Origin: Alphaproteobacteria bacterium
GTDB taxonomy: Bacteria; Pseudomonadota; Alphaproteobacteria; Rhizobiales; Devosiaceae
Length of the DNA stretch: 5,544 nucleotides
Assembly: GCA_018820005.1 (NCBI GenBank)
Contig: JAHJOS010000004.1
Location: forward strand, 1 to 5,544
Direction of reading: 5' to 3'
Shown: piece by piece, positions 1-5,544 of the stretch
How the letters are laid out: each line of letters starts with the position of its first letter
How positions within the stretch are numbered: the first letter of the stretch is position 1
Position numbers and translations under genes: made by a program
Notes under the pieces: model-generated
What the model was told of the DNA's origin: nothing
The model's input: only the letters and a program-made list of their open reading frames with translations
Database searches by the model: none

Positions 1-861
1 GGGTCGGGCAAGTCCACGACAGCCTTTCATCTGGCCATATATCTGCTCTACCTGGGCTACAAGGTGGCCTCGATCGATGTGGATAGCCGCCAGCAGACCC
101 TGACCCACTACGTGCGCAATCGGCGCAACTGGGCCAAGGGCCGCGAACTGAGCATTCCGCATACCACGCATTTTCACCTGCCGCTCGCCAGCACGGACTC
201 GCGCAAAGCCAACAATCGCGTCGAGTTCGACCTATTCCGACAGGCCGTGGCGGAGGTCGAGCACGATGCCGATTTTCTGGTTATCGATACGCCCGGCTTT
301 GATACCAACCTCACCCGCCTGGCACACTCGCTTGCCGATACGCTGATCACGCCAGTCAACGACAGCCTGATCGATCTCAGTGTGATTGCCGATTTCGATC
401 CGCTCGATGGCGAGCCGCGCACCATGAGCCACTATTCGCGGCTGGTGCAGCGGGCGCGTTCCGAACGGCTGGCCATCGATGGCAAGACGATTGACTGGGT
501 GCTGGTGCGCAATCGCATTTCCATGCTGTCGTCGCGCAACATGCGGCAGGTTCAGGGCATGCTGGATCGTATTGCGCTGCGCCTGGGGTGCCGGGTTGCC
601 GATGGCATTGCGGAACGGGTGATATTTCGATCGCTGTTCGCGATGGGTCTGACGGTCTTTGATCCGCTGGACGAGGAGTTTTTGTCCGGGCTGCCGTCGC
701 TGTCACATACTGGTGCGCGCGAGGAATATCGCAGTCTGGTTGCATCGCTGAATCTGCCAATCAGCGAGCGGGCCGAGGCGCGCAAGGCGCTCGCGGCGAG
801 CCGATCCGACCCCAATGATGCGCGAAGCCGTTTCGTCAATATCATGAACGGTGATCCCTGA
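1..861 (+). CDS. mipZ: Division-plane positioning ATPase MipZ (ParA family), 5' end outside window
   Basis: The reading frame is open from base 1 and ends at TGA 859-861, giving 286 visible residues. The first visible residues, GSGKSTT, are the end of a deviant Walker A motif (KGGxGKST in the family), so only about 15 residues are missing. Visible residues 25-30 (IDVDSR) match the switch I region, and 94-99 (VIDTPG) the Walker B/switch II strand. The later segments ITPVND, DWVLVRNR and ERVIFRSLFAMGLTVFD match Caulobacter MipZ as I recall it and separate it from ordinary ParA. MipZ is known to dimerise on ATP, bind DNA near ParB at the poles, and inhibit FtsZ polymerisation so that the ring forms at midcell. 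The C-terminal tail (about the last 35 residues) is poorly conserved and basic. Its upstream neighbours are not visible, and it converges with the minus-strand pair to its right. The family call is firm; the function is inferred from the family. Confidence 0.93.
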   Translation, partial: GSGKSTTAFHLAIYLLYLGYKVASIDVDSRQQTLTHYVRNRRNWAKGRELSIPHTTHFHLPLASTDSRKANNRVEFDLFRQAVAEVEHDADFLVIDTPGFDTNLTRLAHSLADTLITPVNDSLIDLSVIADFDPLDGEPRTMSHYSRLVQRARSERLAIDGKTIDWVLVRNRISMLSSRNMRQVQGMLDRIALRLGCRVADGIAERVIFRSLFAMGLTVFDPLDEEFLSGLPSLSHTGAREEYRSLVASLNLPISERAEARKALAASRSDPNDARSRFVNIMNGDP

Positions 862-864
862 GGG

Positions 865-893
865 AACCGCCGTTGGGCATGCTGTCAGCGGTT
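865..893. terminator. Weak inverted repeat between convergent genes, possible terminator
   Basis: AACCGC at 865-870 is matched by GCGGTT at 888-893, a 6-bp perfect stem with a 17-nt loop. It lies just after the mipZ stop and overlaps the stop of the converging gene. No T-run follows on either strand, so it is not a canonical intrinsic terminator. The convergent position is the main argument for it. Confidence 0.2.
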
Positions 894-1154
894 GCCGAAA
901 TCCAGACGGATGGCGCGATTGCCGCCCGGCGAAAACACGTCGATGTCGACGGCAACGGGTTCCTGGACCATGCGGCGCGTGCGCGCGGACATGGCCATCA
1001 CCACGCCCAGTAGATCGCCGACGCTCCGCTTGCGCGGCATGATGCGCTGGGTGATGCCGGCCAGCATGCGGTTGCGGGCCGACATGTCTTCGGACAGCAG
1101 GGTAGAGCGGCCGACGAAATTGGCCAACTCGGTCAGTGCAGTACGTTCGCTCAT
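885..1154 (-). CDS. Uncharacterised 89-residue protein downstream of the D,D-carboxypeptidase
   Basis: I do not recognise this protein. It starts at ATG 1154-1152 (MSERTALTEL...) and stops at TGA 887-885. GGAG on the minus strand (1165-1162) sits 7 nt before the ATG and decides this start; the frame is open 18 codons further upstream, but that part has no such site. Codon use is strongly biased to G/C third positions, as in the neighbouring genes, which supports a real gene. The protein is cytoplasmic by appearance, with no signal peptide or membrane segment. Residues 1-65 look helical, basic (RIMPRKR near 37-43) and methionine-rich (seven Met). Residues 66-89 look like two beta strands around SPGG, ending in DFGNR. 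It lies 79 bp downstream of the carboxypeptidase on the same strand and could be co-transcribed with it. No cysteines or obvious catalytic motifs are present, so no function is proposed. Confidence 0.75.
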   Translation of the reverse strand: MSERTALTELANFVGRSTLLSEDMSARNRMLAGITQRIMPRKRSVGDLLGVVMAMSARTRRMVQEPVAVDIDVFSPGGNRAIRLDFGNR

Positions 1155-1233
1155 TGGGCTACTCCAAACACAGGCGCCAATTTGCTTCCCCTCGATGGCC
1201 GGCAGCATGTCAGCCCCGGCTCGTTGTTTCTTG

Positions 1234-2817
1234 TCAGCTCTGCATGGCCAGGCAGCTCAGATTCTGCTGCTTGAGCTGGTTGCACATGGCGGTTGCATCG
1301 TCGCGACCGCCGAACCCGACGAAGCGGGCGCGGTAGAAAACCTGACCACTCTTTTCAAAGCGTTCCACGTAGGAGCGGAAGTCACCCAGCTTGCCGGCCT
1401 TGCCGGCAGCGTCGGCCAGCATGGCGCGGGCGCTGTCCTCGGAGGGACCGGCGCCGATCTGCACCACCCAGCCACCCGGCGTTGTGCCGGTGTCGGCAGT
1501 ATTAACGCTGCCCGATGTCATCAGGTCGACCGGTTGGGGAGCAGCCTGCACATTGGCCGGCGGTACCATGTCGAGCGGGGCGGACGGCGTGGTCTGGCCC
1601 AGGGCCGATGGCGGGGCGCCCAGATTATAGGTGTCGCTCAACCAGGCGCCGATAATGTCCTGGCTCGGATTGACCGGTGCGGGGGCCTGCGATGGCGCGG
1701 CCAGCGTATTGGCGGCCTGCACCGCGGGCTGCAGACCGAGATCGGCGGGAATAGGGGCCGGCATCGGTGCTGTTGTATCGGCAAGGGCGACCTGGGTCAG
1801 CGCAGCCTGCGGCCTGGCGCCATTGGCGGCGACGAGCTGGGCAAGGCGGAAACCGGGCAGGGGCATGGGCACGACGAAGACCGGCGCGGCCGACGGCGAC
1901 TGTGCCACCGCAACCTGGACGCTGCCACCCTGACGGCCGGGCATCGGAATTTGAGCCAGATAGGTGCCGCTGCGGGCCTTGGGCAAATATGTAGCCACCA
2001 GGTTACGGACCTTCTCGTCACGCGCGCCTGAGGAGTTGAAACCGAAGGCGACCACGACAATGTGGCGGCCGTCCTTGCGGGCGGCGGTCAGCAGGTTGGA
2101 GCCGGCGGCATTGATATAGCCGGTCTTGATGCCGTCCACGGCGCCCATGTAGCCCAGCACGCGGTTATGGTTGCCATAGGTCGACTTGCCATAGCTGAAG
2201 CTGCGGGTCTGGAAGAACTCGTAGTAGCTTGGGAAATGCTGGTACACAGCGATGCCCAGGATGGCCTGGTCACGCACGGTGGTCACCTGGCCGCCGTCGG
2301 GCAGGCCCGAAGCATTGCGATAGGTGGTGTTGCGCATGCCCAGGGCACGTGCCGTTGCGGTCATGCGCTCGGCAAAGCGTTCCTCGGAACCCGAGATATG
2401 CTCGGCAATCACGCGGGCCATGTCATTGGCAGAAAGGGTCACCAGCGATTTGATCGCGTCCTGCACCGTAATGGTGGAGCCGGCGCGCAGGCCAAGCTTG
2501 GTGGGTACAGCAGCCGCGGCGTGGGCCGAGACGGTCATCTTGGTGGAGAGGGAGAGATTGCCGGCGCTTAGTTCCTGAAACAGGACGTAGAGCGTCATCA
2601 CCTTGGTCACCGATGCAGGATAGCGGCGGCTGTCTGCCGCCTCCTCATACATGACCTTGCCGGATTTGGCGTCGACGACAATGCCTGCGTATTTGCGCAG
2701 GTTGTCGATGGCATGCGCTGGCGCCAAGGTGGGCGCGGTAATGGCAAGGGCCATCAGCACTGCGGCAAAGGCGCGCTTAAATACGATGCGCCAAGGGGAT
2801 TTCGCCTGGGAAGCCAC
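1234..2817 (-). CDS. Serine-type D-alanyl-D-alanine carboxypeptidase (PBP5/6 class) with C-terminal SPOR domain
   Basis: This periplasmic enzyme of the peptidase S11 family removes the terminal D-Ala from peptidoglycan pentapeptides. From the GTG start it has 527 residues. Residues 1-36 form a signal peptide (Lys/Arg at 6-15, hydrophobic core about 17-34, cleavage after AHA at 36). The three active-site motifs are intact: S69-V-T-K72, S129-A-N131 and K231-T-G233. The catalytic domain ends near residue 285, with no recognisable PBP5 C-terminal beta domain. A Pro/Ala/Gln-rich linker (about 300-448) follows, broken by one less biased island (IIGAWLSDTYNLG, about 388-400). Residues 449-527 are a SPOR domain (WVVQIGAG at 450-457, FYRARFVGF further on) with two cysteines, C512 and C522, near the end. 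SPOR domains bind denuded septal glycan, so septal targeting is inferred. The start is GTG 2817-2815 because GGAG (2827-2824) lies 6 nt upstream. An in-frame TTG at 2865 would add 16 residues but lacks a ribosome site. Family names in use include DacA, DacF and DacC; I cannot choose among them. Confidence 0.93.
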   Translation of the reverse strand: MASQAKSPWRIVFKRAFAAVLMALAITAPTLAPAHAIDNLRKYAGIVVDAKSGKVMYEEAADSRRYPASVTKVMTLYVLFQELSAGNLSLSTKMTVSAHAAAAVPTKLGLRAGSTITVQDAIKSLVTLSANDMARVIAEHISGSEERFAERMTATARALGMRNTTYRNASGLPDGGQVTTVRDQAILGIAVYQHFPSYYEFFQTRSFSYGKSTYGNHNRVLGYMGAVDGIKTGYINAAGSNLLTAARKDGRHIVVVAFGFNSSGARDEKVRNLVATYLPKARSGTYLAQIPMPGRQGGSVQVAVAQSPSAAPVFVVPMPLPGFRLAQLVAANGARPQAALTQVALADTTAPMPAPIPADLGLQPAVQAANTLAAPSQAPAPVNPSQDIIGAWLSDTYNLGAPPSALGQTTPSAPLDMVPPANVQAAPQPVDLMTSGSVNTADTGTTPGGWVVQIGAGPSEDSARAMLADAAGKAGKLGDFRSYVERFEKSGQVFYRARFVGFGGRDDATAMCNQLKQQNLSCLAMQS

Positions 2818-3070
2818 CCGATACTCCAAACTCTCGGGCACTTCTGTGCCCGTACGCAACTGCAACTACACACAACTCAAGACGGTCTGGCTGAGCCCCC
2901 ACTCTTCCGGATCGTCCAATAATTCGTGAGTTCTACGCCCCGGCCCGTTACTATTCCGTAAAATGCCGTCGATTTTGGTGGCGCTGTGGAAATCAGGTGA
3001 CTCGCCGGGACCGTGCTGCGCTTGAGGCGCGTCGCGGGCCGCGGTGCCCGAGCGTGGGAAAGGCAAATGC
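2818..3070. other. Divergent intergenic region between the carboxypeptidase and transferase genes
   Basis: Both promoters should lie in this 253-bp stretch, but I find no convincing -35/-10 pair on either strand. TAAAAT at 2959-2964 resembles a plus-strand -10 but has no matching -35. A short GC hairpin (CGGGC 3035-3039 with GCCCG 3046-3050) lies in the probable leader of the transferase mRNA. A GANTC methylation site (GACTC 2999-3003) is present and may be chance. No credible gene was found here. Confidence 0.4.
2824..2852 (-). promoter_or_regulatory. Ribosome-binding site and upstream hairpin of the carboxypeptidase gene
   Basis: On the minus strand, GGAG (2827-2824) is 6 nt from the GTG start at 2817. 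Just upstream, 2835-2852 forms a perfect 7-bp stem with a 4-nt loop: CGGGCAC-AGAA-GTGCCCG as read on the minus strand. The hairpin ends 7 nt before the GGAG, so in the mRNA it would stand beside the ribosome-binding site without covering it. No U-tract follows, which argues against an intrinsic terminator. The repeat is seen directly; any role in mRNA stability or translation is inference. Confidence 0.45.
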
Positions 3071-3724
3071 ATGACCAATCAAGCTGGCCGCATGACGCTG
3101 TTCACCCGTTGGCAGAATTCTGCTGGCGAGCGGGTGCGCATAGCGCTCAACCTGAAGGGCCTGGACTATGACTATGTCAGTGTCGATGGGCTTGAGCCCG
3201 GGGCCTTCGCGCGGATCAATCCGCAGGGGCTGATGCCCGCACTTGGTCTCGACGGCCAGATCGTGACGCAGTCGCTCGCCATCCTTGATCTGCTTGAGCA
3301 GATGTTCCCGGCACGACCTCTCTTGCCGGCTGCGCCGATCCTGCGGGCGCAGTCCTTGGCTTTTGGTGCCATCATTGCCTCAGAGATGCATGCGCTCACC
3401 GTCAACCGCGTGCGACGATTTCTTGAGGATGGTTTGTCGGCGCCCATGGCTGTCCAGTCTTGGGTGGAGCACTGGCAGGGGCTGGGATTTGCCAGTCTGG
3501 AGGCGCTGCTGGCGCGGCGCCCTGCGGACTGGGCCTATTGCTATGGCGATGAGCCAGGCTGGGCCGACCTGCATCTGGTGCCGCAGGTGTCGGCTGCGCA
3601 GCGCTTGGGTGTACCGCTGGATCTGTATCCCAGGCTTACGGCGATTTCGGCGCGTTGTTCAGCGTTGCCGGCCTTTATTGCAGCGCGTCCCGATATGCAG
3701 CCGGACTTTCCCAAGCCGGGGTAG
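3071..3724 (+). CDS. Glutathione S-transferase family protein, zeta / maleylacetoacetate isomerase type
   Basis: This is a cytosolic 217-residue protein with the two-domain GST layout and the usual length for the zeta class. Residues 9-85 are the thioredoxin-like domain: RVRIALNLKG (21-30), NPQG (50-53), the likely cis-proline M55-P56, and Q67-S68, which in the family contacts the gamma-glutamyl part of glutathione. Residues 90-217 are the helical domain, with GDEPGWADLHLVPQV (159-173) and the C-terminal PDMQPDF element typical of maleylacetoacetate isomerases. The zeta signature SSCxWRVRIAL reads NSAGERVRIAL here: the second serine (S17) is kept, the first is Asn and the cysteine is Ala. No tyrosine- or homogentisate-degradation gene is visible nearby, so the isomerase activity is unproven and a general glutathione-dependent role is equally possible. 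The ATG at 3071 is chosen because AAAGG (3059-3063) precedes it by 7 nt. A GTG at 3044 in frame would add nine residues without homology. Confidence 0.88.
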   Translation: MTNQAGRMTLFTRWQNSAGERVRIALNLKGLDYDYVSVDGLEPGAFARINPQGLMPALGLDGQIVTQSLAILDLLEQMFPARPLLPAAPILRAQSLAFGAIIASEMHALTVNRVRRFLEDGLSAPMAVQSWVEHWQGLGFASLEALLARRPADWAYCYGDEPGWADLHLVPQVSAAQRLGVPLDLYPRLTAISARCSALPAFIAARPDMQPDFPKPG

Positions 3725-3781
3725 CCTGGACAAACGGGGTTATTTTGACCGCTTTTGCCCCATCACGAATTCGGGACATGA

Positions 3782-3801
3782 TGCCCCTTAACATGGGGGC
3801 A
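3782..3801 (+). repeat. Hairpin-forming inverted repeat upstream of clpS
   Basis: TGCCCC (3782-3787) pairs with GGGGCA (3796-3801), and a T-G wobble can extend the stem to 7 bp around a 6-nt loop. It lies 58 nt after the transferase stop and could end that transcript, although only AATTT, not a T-run, follows. GGGGCAAA at 3796-3803 can instead pair with TTTGCCCC at 3754-3761 (8 bp), so the two folds exclude each other. The function is unknown. Confidence 0.35.
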
Positions 3802-3817
3802 AATTTGCCTACATAAT
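3788..3817 (+). promoter_or_regulatory. Candidate sigma-70-type promoter for clpS-clpA
   Basis: TTAACA (3788-3793) and CATAAT (3812-3817) each differ by one base from the TTGACA and TATAAT consensus, and the spacer is 18 nt. Transcription would begin near 3824, giving a leader of about 40 nt before the ATG at 3864. This would exclude the upstream in-frame ATG at 3816 as a start. No sigma-32-type promoter with acceptable spacing was found. The call rests on consensus matching by eye. Confidence 0.4.
3798..3809. promoter_or_regulatory. Perfect 12-bp palindrome, possible operator
   Basis: GGCAAATTTGCC is a perfect 12-bp palindrome lying entirely between the proposed -35 and -10 elements of the clpS promoter. 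A repressor bound there would block RNA polymerase. I do not recognise it as the site of a known regulator. It is seen directly; the operator role is inference. Confidence 0.3.
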
Positions 3818-3863
3818 GCTCCTCACCATGCTGCTTCGTTTCTCTCACGACAGATGTACCGCC

Positions 3864-4268
3864 ATGACTTTCGATGACCTCCTCGCACTGCCCGAAGAGG
3901 CCCCAGCCGCGCTGCGTCTGGCGCCTTTGGCTTCTCATGCGGGGCCAAAAGACGACGAACCGGGCAAGGGCGGTACCGATACCGGCACCATTACCAAGAC
4001 CCGGCCCAAGACCAAGCGCCCGAATCTTTATCGAGTCGTGCTGCTGAACGACGACTACACGCCCATGGAGTTCGTCATTCTGGTGCTGCAGGACGTCTTC
4101 AACAAATCGCGTGAAGAGGCCGTGCAGGTCATGCTGCATGTTCACCAGAAGGGGGTGGGTGAGTGCGGCGTGTATCCCTACGAAGTCGCCGAAACCAAAG
4201 TGACCCGCGTCATGGATACAGCACGCAAGAACCAGCATCCGCTGCAATGCGTGATGGAAAAGCAATAG
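3864..4268 (+). CDS. clpS: ATP-dependent Clp protease adaptor ClpS
   Basis: ClpS binds proteins bearing bulky hydrophobic N-terminal residues (N-end rule) and hands them to ClpA for degradation by ClpP in the cytosol. From the ATG at 3864 it has 134 residues. The conserved core begins near residue 54 (NLYRVVLLNDDYTPMEFV). N62, D63 and D64 line the N-degron pocket, M68 matches the gatekeeper Met, and H94 in HVHQKG matches the conserved pocket His. GVYPYEVAETKV (102-113) and the C-terminal HPLQCVMEK are family signatures. The stretch TITKTRPKTKRPN just before the core is typical of alphaproteobacterial ClpS. The first 40 residues are an unusually long, acidic/proline-rich extension. The start is uncertain: in-frame ATGs at 3816 and 3828 exist, none has a clear ribosome-binding site, and 3864 fits the proposed promoter best. 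clpA follows after 9 nt and is surely co-transcribed. Confidence 0.92.
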   Translation: MTFDDLLALPEEAPAALRLAPLASHAGPKDDEPGKGGTDTGTITKTRPKTKRPNLYRVVLLNDDYTPMEFVILVLQDVFNKSREEAVQVMLHVHQKGVGECGVYPYEVAETKVTRVMDTARKNQHPLQCVMEKQ

Positions 4269-4270
4269 GA
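4267..4270 (+). promoter_or_regulatory. clpA ribosome-binding site overlapping the clpS stop codon
   Basis: AGGA at 4267-4270 lies 7 nt before the clpA ATG and shares two bases with the clpS TAG (4266-4268). This arrangement favours translational coupling of adaptor and unfoldase. The coupling itself is inferred. Confidence 0.6.
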
Positions 4271-4277
4271 ACGTCAT

Positions 4278-5544
4278 ATGCCCTCATTCTCTCGCGGACT
4301 TGAAAAGGCTCTGCATCAGGCGATGAACCTGGCGCGTGAGCGAAACCATGAGTTTGCTACGCTCGAGCACCTCTTGCTGGCCCTGACCGACGACCGTGAA
4401 ACGATCGCCGTGCTCACCGGCTGCGACGTCGATGTCGACGCGCTCAAGAGCGACCTTGAAGATTTCATCAATGAAGAACTCGACAGCCTGATCGTGGCCA
4501 ATGGTCAGGATGCGCGGCCGACTGCGGCCTTCCAGCGCGTCATCCAGCGCGCCGTGATCCACGTCCAGTCGTCCGGTCGCGAAGAGGTTACCGGTGCTAA
4601 CGTGCTGGTGGCCATCTTTGCCGAGCGCGAAAGCCACGCCGCTTATTTCCTTGAACAGCAGGACATGAGCCGGCTCGACGCGGTCAATTTCATCAGCCAC
4701 GGCATCACCAAGTCTGGTGCCAGCGAGGAACGCAAGGTGCGCGGTGCCGAAGATGGCGAGAACCATGCCGAAGGCGGCGCGGAGGCCAAGAAAAGCTCGG
4801 CCCTGGCCGATTTCTGCGTCAACCTCAACGAGAAGGCCCGGCTGGGCAAGATCGACCCGCTGATCGGCCGCGATGCCGAACTGCGCCGCACCATCCAGGT
4901 GCTGTGCCGGCGGTCCAAGAACAATCCGCTCTATGTTGGCGACGCCGGCGTGGGCAAGACCGCCATTGCCGAGGGCCTGGCGCGCAAGATCATCGAGGGC
5001 GATGTGCCCGAGGTGCTGCGTGAAGCCGTCATCTATTCGCTCGACATGGGCTCGCTGCTCGCCGGCACGCGCTATCGCGGCGATTTCGAGGAACGCCTCA
5101 AGGCCGTGATGAAGGAGCTCGAAAAGCTCCCCAATTCGGTGCTGTTCATCGATGAGATCCACACCATGATCGGTGCGGGCGCCACCTCAGGCGGGGCGCT
5201 CGATGCGTCCAACCTGCTCAAGCCGGCTCTGGCGAGCGGGGCGATCCGTTGCATCGGCTCGACCACCTATAAGGAATACCGTCAGTTCTTCGAAAAAGAC
5301 CGGGCCTTGGTCCGCCGTTTCCAGAAGATCGACGTCAATGAGCCCACGGTTCCTGATGCCATCGAGATCGTCAAAGGCCTGCGCCCCTATTTCGAGGCGT
5401 TCCACAAGGTGACCTATACTGACGACGCCCTCAAGGCCGCCGTGGAGCTGAGCGCGCGCTACATCAATGACCGCAAGCTGCCCGACAAGGCCATCGACGT
5501 GCTCGATGAAACCGGCGCGGCGCAGATGCTGGTCACCGAGGACA
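4278..5544 (+). CDS. clpA: ATP-dependent Clp protease ATP-binding subunit ClpA, 3' end outside window
   Basis: ClpA is the hexameric AAA+ unfoldase that recognises substrates directly or through ClpS and threads them into ClpP. The window holds 422 residues, a little over half of the usual 750-800. Residues 1-145 are the Clp N domain, with its two helical repeats (LEKALHQAMNLA at 8-19; AFQRVIQRAVIH at 84-95), which docks ClpS. A charged linker (146-172) follows. Then comes the first AAA+ module: Walker A GDAGVGKT (221-228), pore loop TRYRG with Y266, Walker B VLFIDE (288-293), sensor-1 region GSTT (327-330) and the arginine-finger pair R346-R347. The stretch YINDRKLPDKAIDVLDETG near 395-413 is the small AAA subdomain. 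Walker A has Asp-Ala where Glu-Ser or Asp-Pro is common, but the essential G-x-GKT is intact. The second AAA+ module and the ClpP-binding IGL/IGF loop lie beyond the edge. Sequence type (N domain, no coiled-coil M domain insertion seen) and the clpS neighbour favour ClpA over ClpB or ClpC. Confidence 0.96.
   Translation, partial: MPSFSRGLEKALHQAMNLARERNHEFATLEHLLLALTDDRETIAVLTGCDVDVDALKSDLEDFINEELDSLIVANGQDARPTAAFQRVIQRAVIHVQSSGREEVTGANVLVAIFAERESHAAYFLEQQDMSRLDAVNFISHGITKSGASEERKVRGAEDGENHAEGGAEAKKSSALADFCVNLNEKARLGKIDPLIGRDAELRRTIQVLCRRSKNNPLYVGDAGVGKTAIAEGLARKIIEGDVPEVLREAVIYSLDMGSLLAGTRYRGDFEERLKAVMKELEKLPNSVLFIDEIHTMIGAGATSGGALDASNLLKPALASGAIRCIGSTTYKEYRQFFEKDRALVRRFQKIDVNEPTVPDAIEIVKGLRPYFEAFHKVTYTDDALKAAVELSARYINDRKLPDKAIDVLDETGAAQMLVTED

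Noticed and set aside
1198..1220. GCCGG/CCGGC inverted repeat just downstream of the carboxypeptidase stop
   Set aside because: Only 5 bp with a 13-nt loop and no U-tract; too weak to call a terminator between two genes likely to be co-transcribed.
892..2031. 379-residue plus-strand open frame
   Set aside because: It lies antisense to the 89-residue gene and the carboxypeptidase, both of which have motifs or ribosome sites. Long antisense frames are common opposite GC-rich coding sequence, and its translation is a compositional mirror with no recognisable domain.
2815..2865. TTG at 2865 as start of the carboxypeptidase
   Set aside because: It has no Shine-Dalgarno sequence, would put a perfect hairpin inside the coding region, and would place 16 extra residues before a complete signal peptide.
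2866..3072. Small minus-strand frame in the divergent gap
   Set aside because: It has no ribosome-binding site before its ATG at 3072, covers the transferase leader, and resembles no known protein, although the segment near its end (ELLDDPEEWG) looks protein-like.
3745..3773. TTGACC ... AATTCG or CCCCAT as a housekeeping or heat-shock promoter for clpS
   Set aside because: AATTCG is a poor -10, and CCCCAT is only 7 nt from TTGACC, too close for a sigma-32 promoter.
3788..3803. CtrA-type binding site
   Set aside because: TTAA at 3788 is not followed by a second TTAA after 7 nt, so the full CtrA site is absent.
3675..4277. 200-residue minus-strand open frame
   Set aside because: Antisense to clpS and its promoter region; His/Gln-rich translation with no family likeness.
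4284..5162. 292-residue minus-strand open frame
   Set aside because: Entirely antisense to clpA, whose AAA+ motifs are certain; no ribosome-binding site or domain is visible.

Overview
This window is a GC-rich chromosomal segment that reads as core genome of an alphaproteobacterium, most likely of the order Hyphomicrobiales (Devosia- or rhizobium-like). Three things point there: a MipZ-type division-plane ATPase, a SPOR-tailed D-alanyl-D-alanine carboxypeptidase, and a clpS-clpA pair whose ClpS has the alphaproteobacterial sequence type. The genus is an inference from recall of these families; no search was run. I see no mobile element, CRISPR array, tRNA or rRNA.

Layout from left to right. 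Positions 1-861 (+) hold mipZ, whose first codons lie outside the window, which opens inside the Walker A loop. It converges with a minus-strand pair: a SPOR-domain D,D-carboxypeptidase (1234-2817) followed downstream by an uncharacterised 89-residue protein (885-1154). Both minus-strand genes have a clear GGAG ribosome-binding site. A perfect 7-bp hairpin sits just upstream of that site for the carboxypeptidase. A 253-bp divergent gap (2818-3070) then leads to a plus-strand glutathione S-transferase of the zeta/maleylacetoacetate isomerase type (3071-3724). A 139-bp gap rich in inverted repeats and holding a plausible promoter precedes clpS (3864-4268) and clpA (4278 to the window end, truncated). 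The clpA ribosome-binding site overlaps the clpS stop codon.

How the genes work together. MipZ positions the FtsZ ring and the SPOR carboxypeptidase trims peptidoglycan peptides, probably at the septum, so the left half leans toward division and cell wall. The right half encodes the N-end-rule adaptor and unfoldase that feed ClpP. The transferase between them has no visible pathway partner.

I found no convincing evidence of a new biological system. The points worth a second look are local: the hairpin before the carboxypeptidase start, the palindrome inside the putative clpS promoter, the long ClpS N-terminal extension, the unknown 89-residue protein, and the altered zeta motif in the transferase.
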